This document shows positions 30,355 to 40,952 of a stretch of 64,000 nt of DNA, piece after piece; position 1 is the stretch's first letter; the number at the start of each line of letters is the position of its first letter. A model generated the notes under the pieces. That model was not told the DNA's origin, searched no databases, and worked only from the letters and a program-made list of their open reading frames with translations. Position numbers and translations under genes: made by a program. Source of the stretch: Halomonas sp. HL-93 (lineage in GTDB: Bacteria; Pseudomonadota; Gammaproteobacteria; Pseudomonadales; Halomonadaceae); NCBI RefSeq assembly GCF_900086985.1, contig NZ_LT593974.1, positions 3,596,001-3,660,000 on the forward strand, in the 5' to 3' direction.

Positions 30355-31221
30355 ATGCGTACTTTGCGAGACATTCACGACCTGCGCCACACCTTGCATG
30401 GGCACCGCCTGCGTGATCAACGGATTGCCCTGGTACCTACCATGGGTAACCTTCATGCCGGCCACCTTGCTCTGGTGGAAAGCGCCCGACAGCAGGCCGA
30501 TGTAGTGGTTGCCAGCCTGTTCGTTAACCCGATGCAATTTGGCCCTGATGAAGACCTGGACGCCTATCCACGCACCTTCGAGGCTGATCAAGCACAGCTA
30601 ACCGAGGCGGGCTGCGATATCCTGTTCGCCCCCACAGTCAGCGCGCTGTATCCCAACGGTTTAACCGCCCAAACCCGTGTGCATGTGCCCGAGATGGGGG
30701 AAGGACTGTGTGGCGGCTCCCGCCCTGGCCACTTTGACGGCGTTTCTACCGTGGTCAGCATGCTTTTCAATCTAGTGCAGCCCGACATCGCGTGTTTTGG
30801 TCAAAAGGACTATCAGCAGCTCGCAGTTATTCGCAAGCTGGTCAGTGACCTGCATATGCCCATCGAAATTATTGGCGTGCCCATTGTGCGCGCCAAGGAT
30901 GGCCTCGCGCTGTCTTCGCGTAACGGCTATTTAAGTCAGCAGGAGCGAGCGATTGCCCCGGCGCTGTACCGTACGCTTTGCGAGTTACGCGATGCATTAG
31001 AGCGCGGCGAATCCATCGAGCGGGTACTACACCAAGGCCAAACGGCCCTGTATGATGCTGGCTTTAAACCCGATTATCTTGAGCTACGTGACACCATGCT
31101 TGGCCCAGTGGCCAACACAACACGCCATGCTGTGCTGCTAGCCGCCGCCAAACTCGGACCTGCTCGGCTTATCGACAACCTCAGCGTGCAGCTGCCAGCT
31201 GTGACTGACACTAGCCACTGA
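30355..31221 (+). CDS. panC: Pantothenate synthetase (pantoate-beta-alanine ligase)
   Basis: ATP-dependent ligation of pantoate and beta-alanine, 288 residues. VPTMGNLHAGHLALV contains the HxGH nucleotide motif. MQFGPDEDLDAYPRT, FGQKDYQQ, and DGLALSSRNGYLS (KMSKS-like) follow. The ATG at 30355 is chosen because it gives the normal N-terminus; it has no clear ribosome site and lies 55 nt after panB. Confidence 0.94.
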   Translation: MRTLRDIHDLRHTLHGHRLRDQRIALVPTMGNLHAGHLALVESARQQADVVVASLFVNPMQFGPDEDLDAYPRTFEADQAQLTEAGCDILFAPTVSALYPNGLTAQTRVHVPEMGEGLCGGSRPGHFDGVSTVVSMLFNLVQPDIACFGQKDYQQLAVIRKLVSDLHMPIEIIGVPIVRAKDGLALSSRNGYLSQQERAIAPALYRTLCELRDALERGESIERVLHQGQTALYDAGFKPDYLELRDTMLGPVANTTRHAVLLAAAKLGPARLIDNLSVQLPAVTDTSH

Positions 31222-31248
31222 GGCTAGTTTTGTTATTTAGGAGTTCCC

Positions 31249-31629
31249 ATGCATACGATTATGCTTAAAGCCAAGCTGCATATGGCTCGCGTGACCCACG
31301 CAGTACTCAACTACGAAGGTTCCTGCGCCATCGACGGCGAGCTGCTGGATATGGCAGGCATCCGTGAGAACGAGCAAATCCAGATTTATAACGTCGAGAA
31401 CGGCGAACGCTTTACCACCTACGCCATTCGCGGTGAAGAAGGCTCCAGGTTGATTTCCATTAACGGCGCTGCTGCGCACCTCGCCGCCCCAGGGCATCGC
31501 ATCATTATTTGCAGCTACGCCCACTATGCCGAAGCTGAACTTGACAACCACCAGCCCGCCCTGGTGTATCTACAGGAAGGCAATCACGTTAGCCACACCA
31601 GCAACGCGATTCCTGTCCAGCTCGCCTAA
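31249..31629 (+). CDS. panD: Aspartate 1-decarboxylase proenzyme
   Basis: Makes beta-alanine for pantothenate, 126 residues. It is a pyruvoyl enzyme: self-cleavage is expected between Gly24 and Ser25 in NYEGSCAID. Lys9, Tyr22 and the [12 protein letters not shown] segment match the family. AGGAG precedes the ATG. All three dedicated pan genes are therefore adjacent, and the unit ends in the terminator at 31657. Confidence 0.96.
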   Translation: MHTIMLKAKLHMARVTHAVLNYEGSCAIDGELLDMAGIRENEQIQIYNVENGERFTTYAIRGEEGSRLISINGAAAHLAAPGHRIIICSYAHYAEAELDNHQPALVYLQEGNHVSHTSNAIPVQLA

Positions 31630-31656
31630 GACACGCTAGCAAGAATATGATCAGGA

Positions 31657-31685
31657 ACGGGCCATTAAGTGGCCCGTTTTTATTT
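31657..31685 (+). terminator. Terminator after panD
   Basis: ACGGGCCA / TGGCCCGT stem with a 5-nt loop followed by TTTTTATTT. Confidence 0.9.
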
Positions 31686-31700
31686 GGTTCAAAAAGCGTA

Positions 31701-31730
31701 TTGCCGCCAAGCGCCCCCTTCCCCTATGCT
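31701..31730 (+). promoter_or_regulatory. Candidate sigma-70 promoter of the thiolase gene
   Basis: TTGCCG, 18-base spacer, TATGCT; weak match, placed 80 bases before the ATG. The predicted leader contains ACAACAAC (31746-31753). Confidence 0.35.
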
Positions 31731-31810
31731 GAAAGAATAATGACTACAACAACGCTAAACACAAACGCTGGCATTTCCCCGTCGGCGTTTCCTAGACCAG
31801 GAGTCATGTT

Positions 31811-32989
31811 ATGCAAGAAGTGGTGATTGTTGCGGCTCGCCGCACGGCTGTAGGCGCTTTCGGAGGTTCTCTCGCAGGCATTCCAGCGAGCGACCTAGGC
31901 GCCCTGGTGATCAAGGATATCCTCGCCTCCACCGGCGTATCTCCCGATCAAGTTGACGAAGTACTGCTGGGCCAGGTGCTCACCGCGGGCGTTGGCCAAA
32001 ATCCGGCCCGCCAGGCGTCGATCAAGGCGGGCCTCCCCGAAGCAGTTCCAGCCATGACCATCAACAAAGTTTGCGGCTCGGGTCTGAAAGCACTGCATCT
32101 GGCCACTCAGGCCATTCGCTGTGGCGATGCCGAACTGATTCTGGCCGGCGGCCAGGAAAATATGTCTGCCTCGCCACACGTACTCCCCAACTCCCGCAAC
32201 GGTCAGCGCATGGGCGATTGGAAAGCGATCGACTCCATGGTGCACGACGGCCTTTGGGACGCTTTCAACAACTATCATATGGGCATTACCGCCGAGAACT
32301 TAGCCGAGAAGTACGGCATCACCCGCGAAGCCATGGATGAATTTGCCGCCGCGTCACAGCAAAAAGCCGCAGCGGCCATTAAGGAGGGCAAATTCAAAAG
32401 CCAGATCGTGCCGGTGGAAGTCCCACAGCGTAAAGGTGATCCGCTGGTGTTCGATACCGACGAAAACCCACGCGAAGTCACCGCGGAGAAGCTCGGTGGC
32501 ATGCGCCCCGCCTTTAAGAAAGACGGTACGGTTACCGCCGGTAACGCCTCGGCGCTCAACGACGGCGCAGCGGTGGTGATGATCTGCTCGGCAGAAAAGG
32601 CCAAGCAGCTTGGCCTTGAACCACTGGCGCGCATTGCCGCCTACGCCAACGCTGGCGTTGACCCGGCGATCATGGGTATCGGCCCAGCACCGGCCACTCG
32701 TCGGTGTCTGGAAAAAGCCGGCTGGAGCCTGGACGATCTTGACCTCGTCGAAGCCAACGAAGCGTTTGCCGCCCAGGCACTCTCGGTCAATAAAGAGCTC
32801 GGCTGGGATGTCAGCAAGGTCAACGTAAACGGCGGCGCCATTGCCCTTGGCCACCCAATTGGCGCATCAGGTTGCCGTGTGTTCGTGACGCTACTGCACG
32901 AAATGATCGCCCGCGATTCGAAGAAAGGCTTAGCCACACTGTGTATCGGCGGCGGCCAGGGCGTTGCACTGGCCATTGAGCGCCCTTAA
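31811..32989 (+). CDS. phaA: Acetyl-CoA acetyltransferase (thiolase)
   Basis: Condenses two acetyl-CoA to acetoacetyl-CoA, or the reverse; 392 residues. Active-site Cys88 in NKVCGSGLK, His near 348 in [15 protein letters not shown], and Cys near 378 in CIGGGQG. It is of the biosynthetic PhaA/AtoB group, which feeds polyhydroxybutyrate in Halomonas, but no phaB or phaC lies nearby, so the pathway is inferred. AGGAG lies upstream. It stands alone between two terminators. Confidence 0.9.
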   Translation: MQEVVIVAARRTAVGAFGGSLAGIPASDLGALVIKDILASTGVSPDQVDEVLLGQVLTAGVGQNPARQASIKAGLPEAVPAMTINKVCGSGLKALHLATQAIRCGDAELILAGGQENMSASPHVLPNSRNGQRMGDWKAIDSMVHDGLWDAFNNYHMGITAENLAEKYGITREAMDEFAAASQQKAAAAIKEGKFKSQIVPVEVPQRKGDPLVFDTDENPREVTAEKLGGMRPAFKKDGTVTAGNASALNDGAAVVMICSAEKAKQLGLEPLARIAAYANAGVDPAIMGIGPAPATRRCLEKAGWSLDDLDLVEANEAFAAQALSVNKELGWDVSKVNVNGGAIALGHPIGASGCRVFVTLLHEMIARDSKKGLATLCIGGGQGVALAIERP

Positions 32990-33028
32990 CGGCAGCAAGT
33001 AGTTCGCTACATCGTCTTGTCCAAAAAC

Positions 33029-33057
33029 ATGCCCCCGCCATTGGCGGGGCATTTTTC
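33029..33057. terminator. Bidirectional terminator between phaA and the MFS gene
   Basis: ATGCCCC...GGGGCAT stem with inner GCC/GGC pairs, flanked by AAAAA on the left and TTTTT on the right. It serves two convergent genes. Confidence 0.85.
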
Positions 33058-33062
33058 ACCGC

Positions 33063-34232
33063 TTAGCGGTGCTTCTCTCCCACAATCCGCGACGGCGTTC
33101 GCCACACTAACAGCGTACCCAGTAAAAACAGCCCTGAAGCAGCCCACATGGTAATGGGCAGGCTCGTGCCATCGACAATGCGGCCGCCCACCATGGCGCC
33201 AAAGCCAATCGACAAATTGAACATAAACGCCATCAGTGCAGTAGCCGCTTCGGTATTGGGCGCTGTGCGCAATATCCAGGTTTGGATACTTACCGAGACG
33301 CTGCCGAAAACGGCTCCCCACACCATGAGCAGCATCACACCACTGCTTGGTTGAACCCCCAACAGCGGGAAGGCGGCCACAACGATAAACAGCAGGCTAG
33401 GAATGGCCAACACCGCACGATAGGGGTGACGCCCAGCGAACATCCCCGCTGCGATGTTGCCCAAGATGCCCGCCGCTCCATAAAGCAGCAGCAAGCTGCC
33501 CACATGGCGCTGAGCAATACCGCTGATGTCCTGCAACACAGGGCTGATAAAGGTATAGGCCGCGAAGTGCCCCACCACCACGAAGCCGGTGGTCATCACC
33601 GCGACCCGGACGCCACGATTGCTGAACTGCTGTGCTAGTACTCGTAGGCGCACGGGTTCCCTGGGCGGCAAGGGGGGCAGCCAATACCAAAGCGCGATAG
33701 CCGTTAACAGGCTTAATCCACCCAATGCCCCAAAGGCGACCCGCCAGCTGCTAAATTCACCCAGCAGCGTGCCTAATGGCACCCCGAGCACCGACGCGGC
33801 GGCGACACCGCCAAAGATCACGGTCATCGCTTTGGATACTTGAGCCTCTGGCACCAAGCGCGGCGCAATACTGCCTGCAACCGCCCAGAAGCCCCCGATG
33901 CTGATACCTATCAGCACCCGCGACGCCAGCAGCAACATAAAGTTGCTCGCCAACGCCGATAGCACGCTGCCGACTACCATCAGGACCATCAATAGCGCCA
34001 ACATCACGCGCCTATCCAGGCGCCCCACCGCGACAGGTAACAGCGGGGCTGAAAAGGCCGCGACCACGCCCGGCACGGTGACCATTAAACCAGCCATGCC
34101 TGGCGTAACGCCCATGGAGGTTGCTACCTGAGACAGCAGACCAATCGGTAACTGCTCGGCCGTCACCAGCAAAAAAATACCCATCATCACCGCAATCACT
34201 GCCCACCAGCGCGGCGTTTGCTTTTGCTGCAT
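33063..34232 (-). CDS. MFS transporter, DHA1 family (NepI-like)
   Basis: Inner-membrane exporter with 12 predicted helices, 389 residues. The loop RLDRR after helix 2, ASRVLIGISIGGFWAVAGSIAPRLVP and KAMTVIFGGVAAASVLGVPLG closely follow the pattern of E. coli NepI (purine ribonucleoside efflux) and AraJ-like exporters. The substrate is not determinable. GGGAGG lies 6 nt upstream of the ATG. It sits between the thiolase and pnp on the minus strand. Confidence 0.85.
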   Translation of the reverse strand: MQQKQTPRWWAVIAVMMGIFLLVTAEQLPIGLLSQVATSMGVTPGMAGLMVTVPGVVAAFSAPLLPVAVGRLDRRVMLALLMVLMVVGSVLSALASNFMLLLASRVLIGISIGGFWAVAGSIAPRLVPEAQVSKAMTVIFGGVAAASVLGVPLGTLLGEFSSWRVAFGALGGLSLLTAIALWYWLPPLPPREPVRLRVLAQQFSNRGVRVAVMTTGFVVVGHFAAYTFISPVLQDISGIAQRHVGSLLLLYGAAGILGNIAAGMFAGRHPYRAVLAIPSLLFIVVAAFPLLGVQPSSGVMLLMVWGAVFGSVSVSIQTWILRTAPNTEAATALMAFMFNLSIGFGAMVGGRIVDGTSLPITMWAASGLFLLGTLLVWRTPSRIVGEKHR

Positions 34233-34257
34233 AGAGCCTCCCTGCTACCCAAACAAC

Positions 34258-34290
34258 ACCGCCCTCGCAGCCAGAAGCAACGAGGGCGGT
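34258..34290 (-). terminator. Probable terminator after pnp
   Basis: Perfect 10-bp stem ACCGCCCTCG / CGAGGGCGGT with a 13-nt loop, 22 bases past the pnp stop. The T run on the minus strand is poor. Confidence 0.5.
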
Positions 34291-34311
34291 ACCAGAAACC
34301 GAGGTGGCGAT

Positions 34312-36462
34312 TTAGATCGTCGTGTCGGTTTCCGCTTCTTGCGCTGCAAAAGCGGCTTTCTCTTCTTCGGTGATTTCTTTCATCGACAGCTTCACGCGGT
34401 TGCGGTTGTCAATGTCGAGCACCTTCACAATCACATCATCGCCTTCGTTCAAGAAGTCACGGACGTTGTTAACGCGCTCCTGAATAATCTGCGAGATATG
34501 CACCAGACCATCGGTGCCGGGCATGATATTGACGAAGGCGCCAAAGTCAGCAATGCGTACCACTTTACCCATGTATAGCTTGCCAATTTCCGCTTCGGCG
34601 GTAATTGCCAGAACGGTATCGATGGCTTTTTTAGCGGCGGCTTTATCTTCTGCGTAGATACGCACGGTACCGTCATCATCCAGATCGATAGACGCGCCGG
34701 TGTCTTCGCAGATTTTGCGAATGGTGGCACCGCCTTTACCGATCACGTCGCGAATCTTGTCCGGATCGATTTTGATGGTTGCCATGGACGGCGCGTTTTC
34801 AGAGACTTCGGTACGACTTTGGGCAATCACGGCATTCATCTGCTCAAGGATGCCCAAGCGTGCTGCGTGGGCCTGCTGTAGCGCCGTTTCCATGATTTCT
34901 TCGTTGATGCCTTCGATCTTGATGTCCATCTGCAGGGCAGTCACACCCTCGCCAGAGCCGGCAACTTTGAAGTCCATATCACCCAAGTGGTCTTCATCAC
35001 CCAGGATATCGGTCAATACGGCGTAACCGTCTTCATCTTTGACCAACCCCATGGCAATACCTGCCACTGGGGCTTTCAGCGGTACACCGGCGTCCATTAA
35101 CGCAAGCGACGAGCCACACACCGAGGCCATCGAGCTTGAGCCGTTCGACTCGGTAATTTCCGACACCACGCGGATGGTATAGGGGAATACATCTTCAGAA
35201 GGCAGCATGGCCTGAACACCACGACGCGCTAAACGACCGTGGCCGATTTCACGGCGCTTTGGACCGCCCATAAAGCCCGCTTCGCCCACGCTGTACGGAG
35301 GGAAGTTGTAGTGCAGCATAAAGCGGTCTTTACGCTCGCCTTCCAGCGACTCAATCAGCTGCGAATCGCGTAGCGTACCCAAGGTGGCGATGGCGATGGC
35401 CTGAGTCTCGCCGCGAGTAAAAACCGCGGAGCCGTGGGTTTTGGGCAGGCTACCTACCTCAATGTCCAGCGGACGCACCGTGGTATTGTCGCGGCCATCA
35501 ATACGCGGCTCACCTTTGACTACGCGAGAACGGACCACACGCTTTTCAAGACCCGCAAACGCGCCTTTTACGTCATCTTTGCTGAACTTGCCTTCAGCCT
35601 CTTCGCCCTCGGCTGCCGCTAGCTGAGCGACGGCCTCGTCTTTCAGGACTGACAGCGCGTCCTGACGCACCATTTTATCGGTAATGCGGTAGGCATCGCC
35701 GACTTTCGCTTCAAAGGCATCCGCCATGGCCGCTTTCAGCGCCACGTTTTCTTCCGGCGGCTGCCAATCCCAGCGCGGTTTGCCGGCTTCAGCCACTAAT
35801 TCGTTGATCGCGCTGATTGCCACCTGCATTTCTTGGTGGCCAAACAGTACGGCGCCCAGCATTTCGTCTTCGAGTAGCTCTTGCGCTTCTGACTCCACCA
35901 TCAACACGGCTTTTTCCGTGCCGGCGACCACCATATCCAGTTCAGAGGTGGTCAACTCTTCAACAGTGGGGTTCAAGAAGTAGCCTTGCTCTTCGTTAAA
36001 GCCAACCCGGGCACAACCAATCGGGCCGCTAAACGGTACGCCAGAAATCGATAGCGCCGCTGAGGTACCCAGCATCGCTGCGATATCCGGATCGTGATTG
36101 CGATCGGTTGAGAGAACGGTACAGATCACCTGCACTTCGTTCATAAAGCCCTTAGGAAACAGCGGGCGGATCGGGCGGTCGATCAAACGCGAGGTTAGCG
36201 TTTCTTTCTCGGTCGGGCGGCCTTCACGTTTGAAGAAACCGCCAGGAATCTTACCGACCGCGTAGGTCTTCTCTTGGTAATGAACCGAGAGCGGGAAAAA
36301 GGGTTGATTGGGGTTCGCTTCTTTCTTTGCCACTACCGTACATAGGACCACGGTGTCATCCATGGTCACCATTACGGCACCGGTGGCCTGGCGAGCGATG
36401 CGCCCAGTTTCTAGCGTGACGGTGCTGCGACCGTATTGGAACGTTTTTTTTACCGGATTCAC
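34312..36462 (-). CDS. pnp: Polynucleotide phosphorylase
   Basis: 3'-5' phosphorolytic exoribonuclease of the degradosome, 716 residues. Two RNase PH domains ([12 protein letters not shown] and [15 protein letters not shown] are phosphate/RNA contacts), then KH ([15 protein letters not shown]) and S1 ([19 protein letters not shown]) at the C-terminus. I place the start at GTG 36462: AAAGGAAG lies 7 nt before it and the N-terminus then aligns with E. coli ([11 protein letters not shown]). An ATG 18 nt upstream would leave that ribosome site inside the gene. Confidence 0.95.
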   Translation of the reverse strand: MNPVKKTFQYGRSTVTLETGRIARQATGAVMVTMDDTVVLCTVVAKKEANPNQPFFPLSVHYQEKTYAVGKIPGGFFKREGRPTEKETLTSRLIDRPIRPLFPKGFMNEVQVICTVLSTDRNHDPDIAAMLGTSAALSISGVPFSGPIGCARVGFNEEQGYFLNPTVEELTTSELDMVVAGTEKAVLMVESEAQELLEDEMLGAVLFGHQEMQVAISAINELVAEAGKPRWDWQPPEENVALKAAMADAFEAKVGDAYRITDKMVRQDALSVLKDEAVAQLAAAEGEEAEGKFSKDDVKGAFAGLEKRVVRSRVVKGEPRIDGRDNTTVRPLDIEVGSLPKTHGSAVFTRGETQAIAIATLGTLRDSQLIESLEGERKDRFMLHYNFPPYSVGEAGFMGGPKRREIGHGRLARRGVQAMLPSEDVFPYTIRVVSEITESNGSSSMASVCGSSLALMDAGVPLKAPVAGIAMGLVKDEDGYAVLTDILGDEDHLGDMDFKVAGSGEGVTALQMDIKIEGINEEIMETALQQAHAARLGILEQMNAVIAQSRTEVSENAPSMATIKIDPDKIRDVIGKGGATIRKICEDTGASIDLDDDGTVRIYAEDKAAAKKAIDTVLAITAEAEIGKLYMGKVVRIADFGAFVNIMPGTDGLVHISQIIQERVNNVRDFLNEGDDVIVKVLDIDNRNRVKLSMKEITEEEKAAFAAQEAETDTTI

Positions 36463-36561
36463 GGCGACTTCCTTTAACATTAATAGCTACTTGTCTTTTC
36501 GTATGGGTCGTTTGGACTCGCCCCCATTCTAGGCGTTGCCGGGCGATAGGGCTACCAGAAA

Positions 36562-36598
36562 CAAAAAAACGGGCAGCTCGCAAGGAGCTGCCCGTTTC
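36562..36598 (-). terminator. Terminator between rpsO and pnp
   Basis: ACGGGCAGCTC / GAGCTGCCCGT stem, 5-nt loop, then T7 on the minus strand. As in E. coli, it separates rpsO from pnp and may be partly read through. Confidence 0.9.
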
Positions 36599-36620
36599 AT
36601 CAATCTTCGCCAACAATAAC

Positions 36621-36890
36621 TTAGCGGCGTAGACCTAGACGCTGAATCAGGGACTGATAGCGTTCGAAATCTTTACGCTTCAGGTAATCCAGCAGCTTAC
36701 GACGCTGGTTTACCATACGGATCAGACCACGACGCGAGTGGTGATCCTGCTTGTTGGTCTTGAAGTGGTCCTGCAGGCCGTTGATATTGGCGCTCAGCAG
36801 GGCGACCTGCACTTCAGGTGATCCGGTGTCGCTCTCGCCGCGGCCGTATTCGTTGACGATTTCGGCCTTCTTTTCAGCGGTTAATGCCAT
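36621..36890 (-). CDS. rpsO: 30S ribosomal protein S15
   Basis: 89 residues, standard length. Binds 16S rRNA in the platform. [50 protein letters not shown] are diagnostic. In E. coli, S15 represses its own translation through a leader pseudoknot. The leader here (36891-37012) has an inverted repeat GAGAC...GTCTC, but I could not establish a pseudoknot. Confidence 0.98.
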   Translation of the reverse strand: MALTAEKKAEIVNEYGRGESDTGSPEVQVALLSANINGLQDHFKTNKQDHHSRRGLIRMVNQRRKLLDYLKRKDFERYQSLIQRLGLRR

Positions 36891-37012
36891 CTGTCTCTCC
36901 AGTAAGCAATATGCCTAACAATGAATGGGTGAGACCACGCATATTTGCAGTCTCAAGTTGCTATATTTCACGTACAATTTTCGCGCAGATCGCTGCATCC
37001 TTGCAACATTTC

Positions 37013-37936
37013 TCACGAGATAGCGACGGTACTTAACAGCCGCTTAGGTGCCACTTCCTGGCTACCTTTCACTACGCCAAGGCCGACAAACGACTCGGCG
37101 TAATAAAGTCTTGCCAATGCATCGGGAGGAATCGATTCCCCCATTGCCACATTGGCCGATTGGCCATGAGCAAGACGCCCATAAGCCGATTCATCTAACG
37201 AAAGCGATGGCAAATGATCCACCAGTACATCAACCGGCATTAGCTCGGCTTCCCGAGCGGCCTGATCAGCTAATGCTTCAAGCGCCTCTAGCGTCCACAT
37301 CGCGTCACTATCAAAAGGCCCTGTCTTCAGCCTTCTCAGTTGGCTAATGTGACCACCACAGCCCAGCGCGTTGCCAATGTCTTCGGCTAAGGTGCGGATA
37401 TAGGTGCCTTTGCTGCAGCTGACTTCCAACTCAAACGCGGAGCCTTCAAATGACAGCAGGCGCGCATCATACACGCTTACCCGCCGTGCTGCACGTTCAA
37501 CCTGTTTACCCTCGCGGGCGAGTTCGTAGAGTTTTTTGCCCTGATGCTTCAACGCCGAGTACATCGGCGGCACCTGGTCGATCTCGCCGCGAAAGCCGGA
37601 TAACACAGTTTCAACATCATCAGCCGTTAGGCTCGGCACATCGCGTTGTTCAATGACCGCGCCTTCCGCATCGCCGGTGTCGGTGATCACACCCAACTCA
37701 ACTCGGGTGCGATACACTTTGTCAGCTTCCAGCAGGTGCGATGAAAACTTGGTAGCCTCCCCCAGGCAAATAGGCAGTAGGCCCGTCGCCATAGGGTCCA
37801 GGGTACCGGTGTGACCCGCTTTTTGCGCCTCGAAAAGACGCCGCACCCGTTGCAAGGCATGGTTGCTGGAAAGACCTTTCGGCTTGTCCAGCAAGACAAT
37901 ACCATTTACCGGCAAGCCGCGACGGCGACGGGCCAT
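37013..37936 (-). CDS. truB: tRNA pseudouridine(55) synthase
   Basis: Makes pseudouridine 55 in the T-loop of tRNAs, 307 residues. LLDKPKGLSSNHALQRVRR and GHTGTLDPMATGLLPICLG with the catalytic Asp. YSALKHQGKKLYELAR and VSCSKGTYIRTLAEDIG follow, with a C-terminal PUA-like part. The ATG overlaps the rbfA stop by one base (TAATG), so translation is coupled. Confidence 0.96.
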   Translation of the reverse strand: MARRRRGLPVNGIVLLDKPKGLSSNHALQRVRRLFEAQKAGHTGTLDPMATGLLPICLGEATKFSSHLLEADKVYRTRVELGVITDTGDAEGAVIEQRDVPSLTADDVETVLSGFRGEIDQVPPMYSALKHQGKKLYELAREGKQVERAARRVSVYDARLLSFEGSAFELEVSCSKGTYIRTLAEDIGNALGCGGHISQLRRLKTGPFDSDAMWTLEALEALADQAAREAELMPVDVLVDHLPSLSLDESAYGRLAHGQSANVAMGESIPPDALARLYYAESFVGLGVVKGSQEVAPKRLLSTVAIS

Positions 37937-38352
37937 TAGCGGGTCTCCTCACCTGGCTCATCAGTGCCTTCGTCGTCGTCCTGCTCCTGACGGGCTCGAT
38001 CGGTTGACACCGCTTCTTCAATCAACGATGAAAGGTGTTGGCCGCGCACCACGCTCTCATCGAAGTGAAAGCGAAGTTCGGGCACGTGGCGCAGTTTAAT
38101 ACGCTTGGCAATTTGGCTTCTCAAGAAACCGGCGGCCCGTTTCAGCACCTGCAGATTTTCCTTGATACGCTCGGGATCCTGCTCACCCAGTAAGGTGACA
38201 TAGATATCGGCGTAGCCAAGATCACGACTTACGGTAGCACCGCTAACCGTCACCATGCCCAAACGCGGGTCTTTCACTTCGCGCTGGATCAGTACCGCCA
38301 GCTCCTTCTGGAGCTGGTCTGCCACTCGGTCGGTACGCTTAAATTCACGCAT
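37936..38352 (-). CDS. rbfA: Ribosome-binding factor A
   Basis: 30S maturation factor acting on the 16S 5' region, 138 residues. KH-like fold with RVADQLQKELAVLIQREVKDPRLGMVTVSG and KRIKLRHVPELRFHFDES. The C-terminal tail is acidic (QEQDDDEGTDEPGEE). It follows infB by 17 nt, in the nusA-infB-rbfA-truB order. Confidence 0.96.
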   Translation of the reverse strand: MREFKRTDRVADQLQKELAVLIQREVKDPRLGMVTVSGATVSRDLGYADIYVTLLGEQDPERIKENLQVLKRAAGFLRSQIAKRIKLRHVPELRFHFDESVVRGQHLSSLIEEAVSTDRARQEQDDDEGTDEPGEETR

Positions 38353-38369
38353 GGTTGCTCCTCGCAGCC

Positions 38370-40925
38370 TTAGAGGCTGCGCTCGACCTTCATCTGGTCA
38401 AAGACTTCGATCTTGTCGCCGACCTGAACATCGTTGTAGTTCTTCACGCCAATGCCGCACTCAACGCCGTTACGCACTTCCTGAACGTCATCCTTGAAGC
38501 GGCGCAGCGATTCGAGCTCACCTTCGTAAATCACCACGTCATCGCGTAATACACGAATCTTTTTATTACGATGCACGTTGCCTTCAATCACCATACAACC
38601 GGCGATCGCACCAATCTTCGGCGCACGGAAGACGTCGCGTACTTCGGCCACGCCCACGATCTCTTCTTTCCACTCAGGCGCAAGCATACCGCTCATTGCC
38701 TGCTTGACCTCGTCGATCAACTGGTAGATGACGCTGTAGTAGCGCAGATCCAGCCCTTCGCGCTCGATGATCTCGCGAGCGGCGGCATCGGCACGTACGT
38801 TAAAGCCGACCACGATGGCTTCAGACGCCAGCGCCAAGTTTGCGTCGGTACCGGTGATGCCGCCAACGCCGGAAGAAACAACGGCTACTTTCACTTCTTC
38901 AGTGGAAAGCTCTTCCAAGGCGCCTCTGATCGCTTCCAGCGAGCCTTGTACGTCGGCTTTCAGCACGATGTTGACCTTGGCGACTTCGTCTTGGCCCATC
39001 TGGCTGAACATGTTCTCCAGTTTGGCCTTCTGCTGACGCGCCAGGCGCACTTCGCGGTACTTGCCCTGACGGAAGTTGGCCACTTCGCGGGCTTTCTTCT
39101 CGTCGGCAACGACCATAAAGTCGTCACCGGCATCCGGCGTACCGTCAAGGCCCTGGATTTCAACCGGCATGGCTGGCCCAACCTCATCGACCTGTTGGGC
39201 CAACTCGTTGGTCAGCGCACGTACGCGGCCATAGTGCAGACCGGCCAGGACGATATCACCTTTCTTAAGCGTGCCGTTCTGGACCAATACGGTGGCCACC
39301 GGGCCACGACCTTTATCGAGCCGCGACTCCACCACCACGCCTTTACCTGGCGCAGACGGGACCGCTTTAAGCTCAAGTACTTCAGAGACTAATTGGATTG
39401 CTTCCAACAGCTCTTCAATACCGTCGCCGGTTTTGGCAGAAACATGAACAAACTGGGTGTCGCCGCCCCATTCTTCTGAAATCACGCCATGCTGCGAGAG
39501 TTCATTGCGAATGCGGTCAAAGTCGGCACCATCCTTATCGATCTTGTTAACCGCCACCACCATGGGTACTTCGGCGGCCTTGGAGTGCTCGATCGCCTCG
39601 ATGGTTTGCGGCATCACGCCGTCATCCGCGGCAACCACCAGGATAACCACGTCGGTCGCTTTGGCACCGCGGGCACGCATGGCGGTAAACGCCGCGTGGC
39701 CCGGGGTGTCGAGGAAGGTGACGCCACCGTGGTTATCTTCAACGTGGTAAGCACCGATGTGCTGGGTAATACCACCCGCTTCGCCCGTCGCCACTTTGGC
39801 GCGACGAATATAGTCCAGTAGTGACGTTTTACCGTGGTCAACGTGACCCATGACGGTCACTACCGGTGAACGGGTGATTTCTTCGCCTTCGTAGGAGATG
39901 CCTTCGAGCATTTCCGTTTCCAGCGCATCATCTTTCACCAGTTTGACCTTGTGGCCCATCTCTTCCACTACAATCGCCGCAGTATCCTGGTCGATCGTTT
40001 GGTTGATGGTCACAGCGGCGCCCATGTTAAACATGGCCTTGATCACTTCGTTGGCCTTGATCGACATCTTGTCGGCCAACTCCGCCACGCTGATCGACTC
40101 GGGGATCGAGACTTCACGCACAATAGGCTGCGTCGGTTTCTGGAAAGCATGCTTGCCGTTACCGCTTTGGTTGCCTCCACGGCGACCACCACGACGCTGT
40201 TCAGCACGCTTGACCTTCTTACCGCCACCGCCTCGCTTACGCTCTTCGCGATCGCCACGATCTTCATCGTCACGGCGGCCTTTGTTCTTAGCCGCTGTTT
40301 TCTTAGGCGGCGCCGTACGACGGTCTGTGCGGCCCTCTTTCGGCGGCGCAGGCGGCATATCATCGGCAGTCGGTGTGTCGTCGATTTGAAGCTCTGGCAC
40401 TTCAACATCGGCAACATCAGGTGCCTTAGGTGGCGCTGTTTTTTCAGCTTGCTCGGCTTCTTTACGAGCGGCTTCTTCAGCGGCTTTGGCTTTCTCGGCA
40501 GCCTCGGCAGCCGCTTTTTCTTCCGCTTCGCGTGCCTTGCTTTGGGCTTCGGCTTGAGCCATGTCGCCCACTAGCTGACGCGGGCCAGCGTGCTTGGGCT
40601 CCGGGGCTTTTGGCTTGTCTTCCTCTTCAGCGCGCTTGACGTATGTTTTCTTCTTGCGCACCTGAACTTCGATGGTTTTGCCACGCTCACCGGTTTTAAT
40701 ACGGCTACGGGTTTTGCGCGTCAGGGTAATGCGACTTTTGCCTGCTTCGCTTTCATCGCCACCGTGACTTTTCTTCAGGAAGTTAAGCAAGGTACGCTTA
40801 TCTTCTTCCGATACCGCATCGTTTTCCGAGGCGTGCTGCAAACCCGCTTCTTTCATCTGCTCTAGTAGGCGGGGCACATCACGGCCCACCTTTACTGCGA
40901 AATCTTTAACTGTCATATCTGACAT
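38370..40925 (-). CDS. infB: Translation initiation factor IF-2
   Basis: GTPase placing fMet-tRNA on the ribosome, 851 residues. N-terminal IF2 motif ([20 protein letters not shown]), then a long charged Ala/Glu/Lys-rich linker (about 90-250) with a [20 protein letters not shown] basic stretch. G1 [11 protein letters not shown] lies near residue 359, DTPGHAAF and NKID follow, then beta-barrel domains. GAGGAGG precedes the ATG. Only one start is obvious, although E. coli uses internal starts. Confidence 0.97.
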   Translation of the reverse strand: MSDMTVKDFAVKVGRDVPRLLEQMKEAGLQHASENDAVSEEDKRTLLNFLKKSHGGDESEAGKSRITLTRKTRSRIKTGERGKTIEVQVRKKKTYVKRAEEEDKPKAPEPKHAGPRQLVGDMAQAEAQSKAREAEEKAAAEAAEKAKAAEEAARKEAEQAEKTAPPKAPDVADVEVPELQIDDTPTADDMPPAPPKEGRTDRRTAPPKKTAAKNKGRRDDEDRGDREERKRGGGGKKVKRAEQRRGGRRGGNQSGNGKHAFQKPTQPIVREVSIPESISVAELADKMSIKANEVIKAMFNMGAAVTINQTIDQDTAAIVVEEMGHKVKLVKDDALETEMLEGISYEGEEITRSPVVTVMGHVDHGKTSLLDYIRRAKVATGEAGGITQHIGAYHVEDNHGGVTFLDTPGHAAFTAMRARGAKATDVVILVVAADDGVMPQTIEAIEHSKAAEVPMVVAVNKIDKDGADFDRIRNELSQHGVISEEWGGDTQFVHVSAKTGDGIEELLEAIQLVSEVLELKAVPSAPGKGVVVESRLDKGRGPVATVLVQNGTLKKGDIVLAGLHYGRVRALTNELAQQVDEVGPAMPVEIQGLDGTPDAGDDFMVVADEKKAREVANFRQGKYREVRLARQQKAKLENMFSQMGQDEVAKVNIVLKADVQGSLEAIRGALEELSTEEVKVAVVSSGVGGITGTDANLALASEAIVVGFNVRADAAAREIIEREGLDLRYYSVIYQLIDEVKQAMSGMLAPEWKEEIVGVAEVRDVFRAPKIGAIAGCMVIEGNVHRNKKIRVLRDDVVIYEGELESLRRFKDDVQEVRNGVECGIGVKNYNDVQVGDKIEVFDQMKVERSL

Positions 40926-40952
40926 ATTGACCCTCCTCAGCCCGTGACCTGT

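Noticed and set aside
38571..39392. Long open frame opposite infB
   Set aside because: Shadow of the IF-2 G domain region; composition (many His, Phe, Val, Gly) is that of a reversed coding strand.
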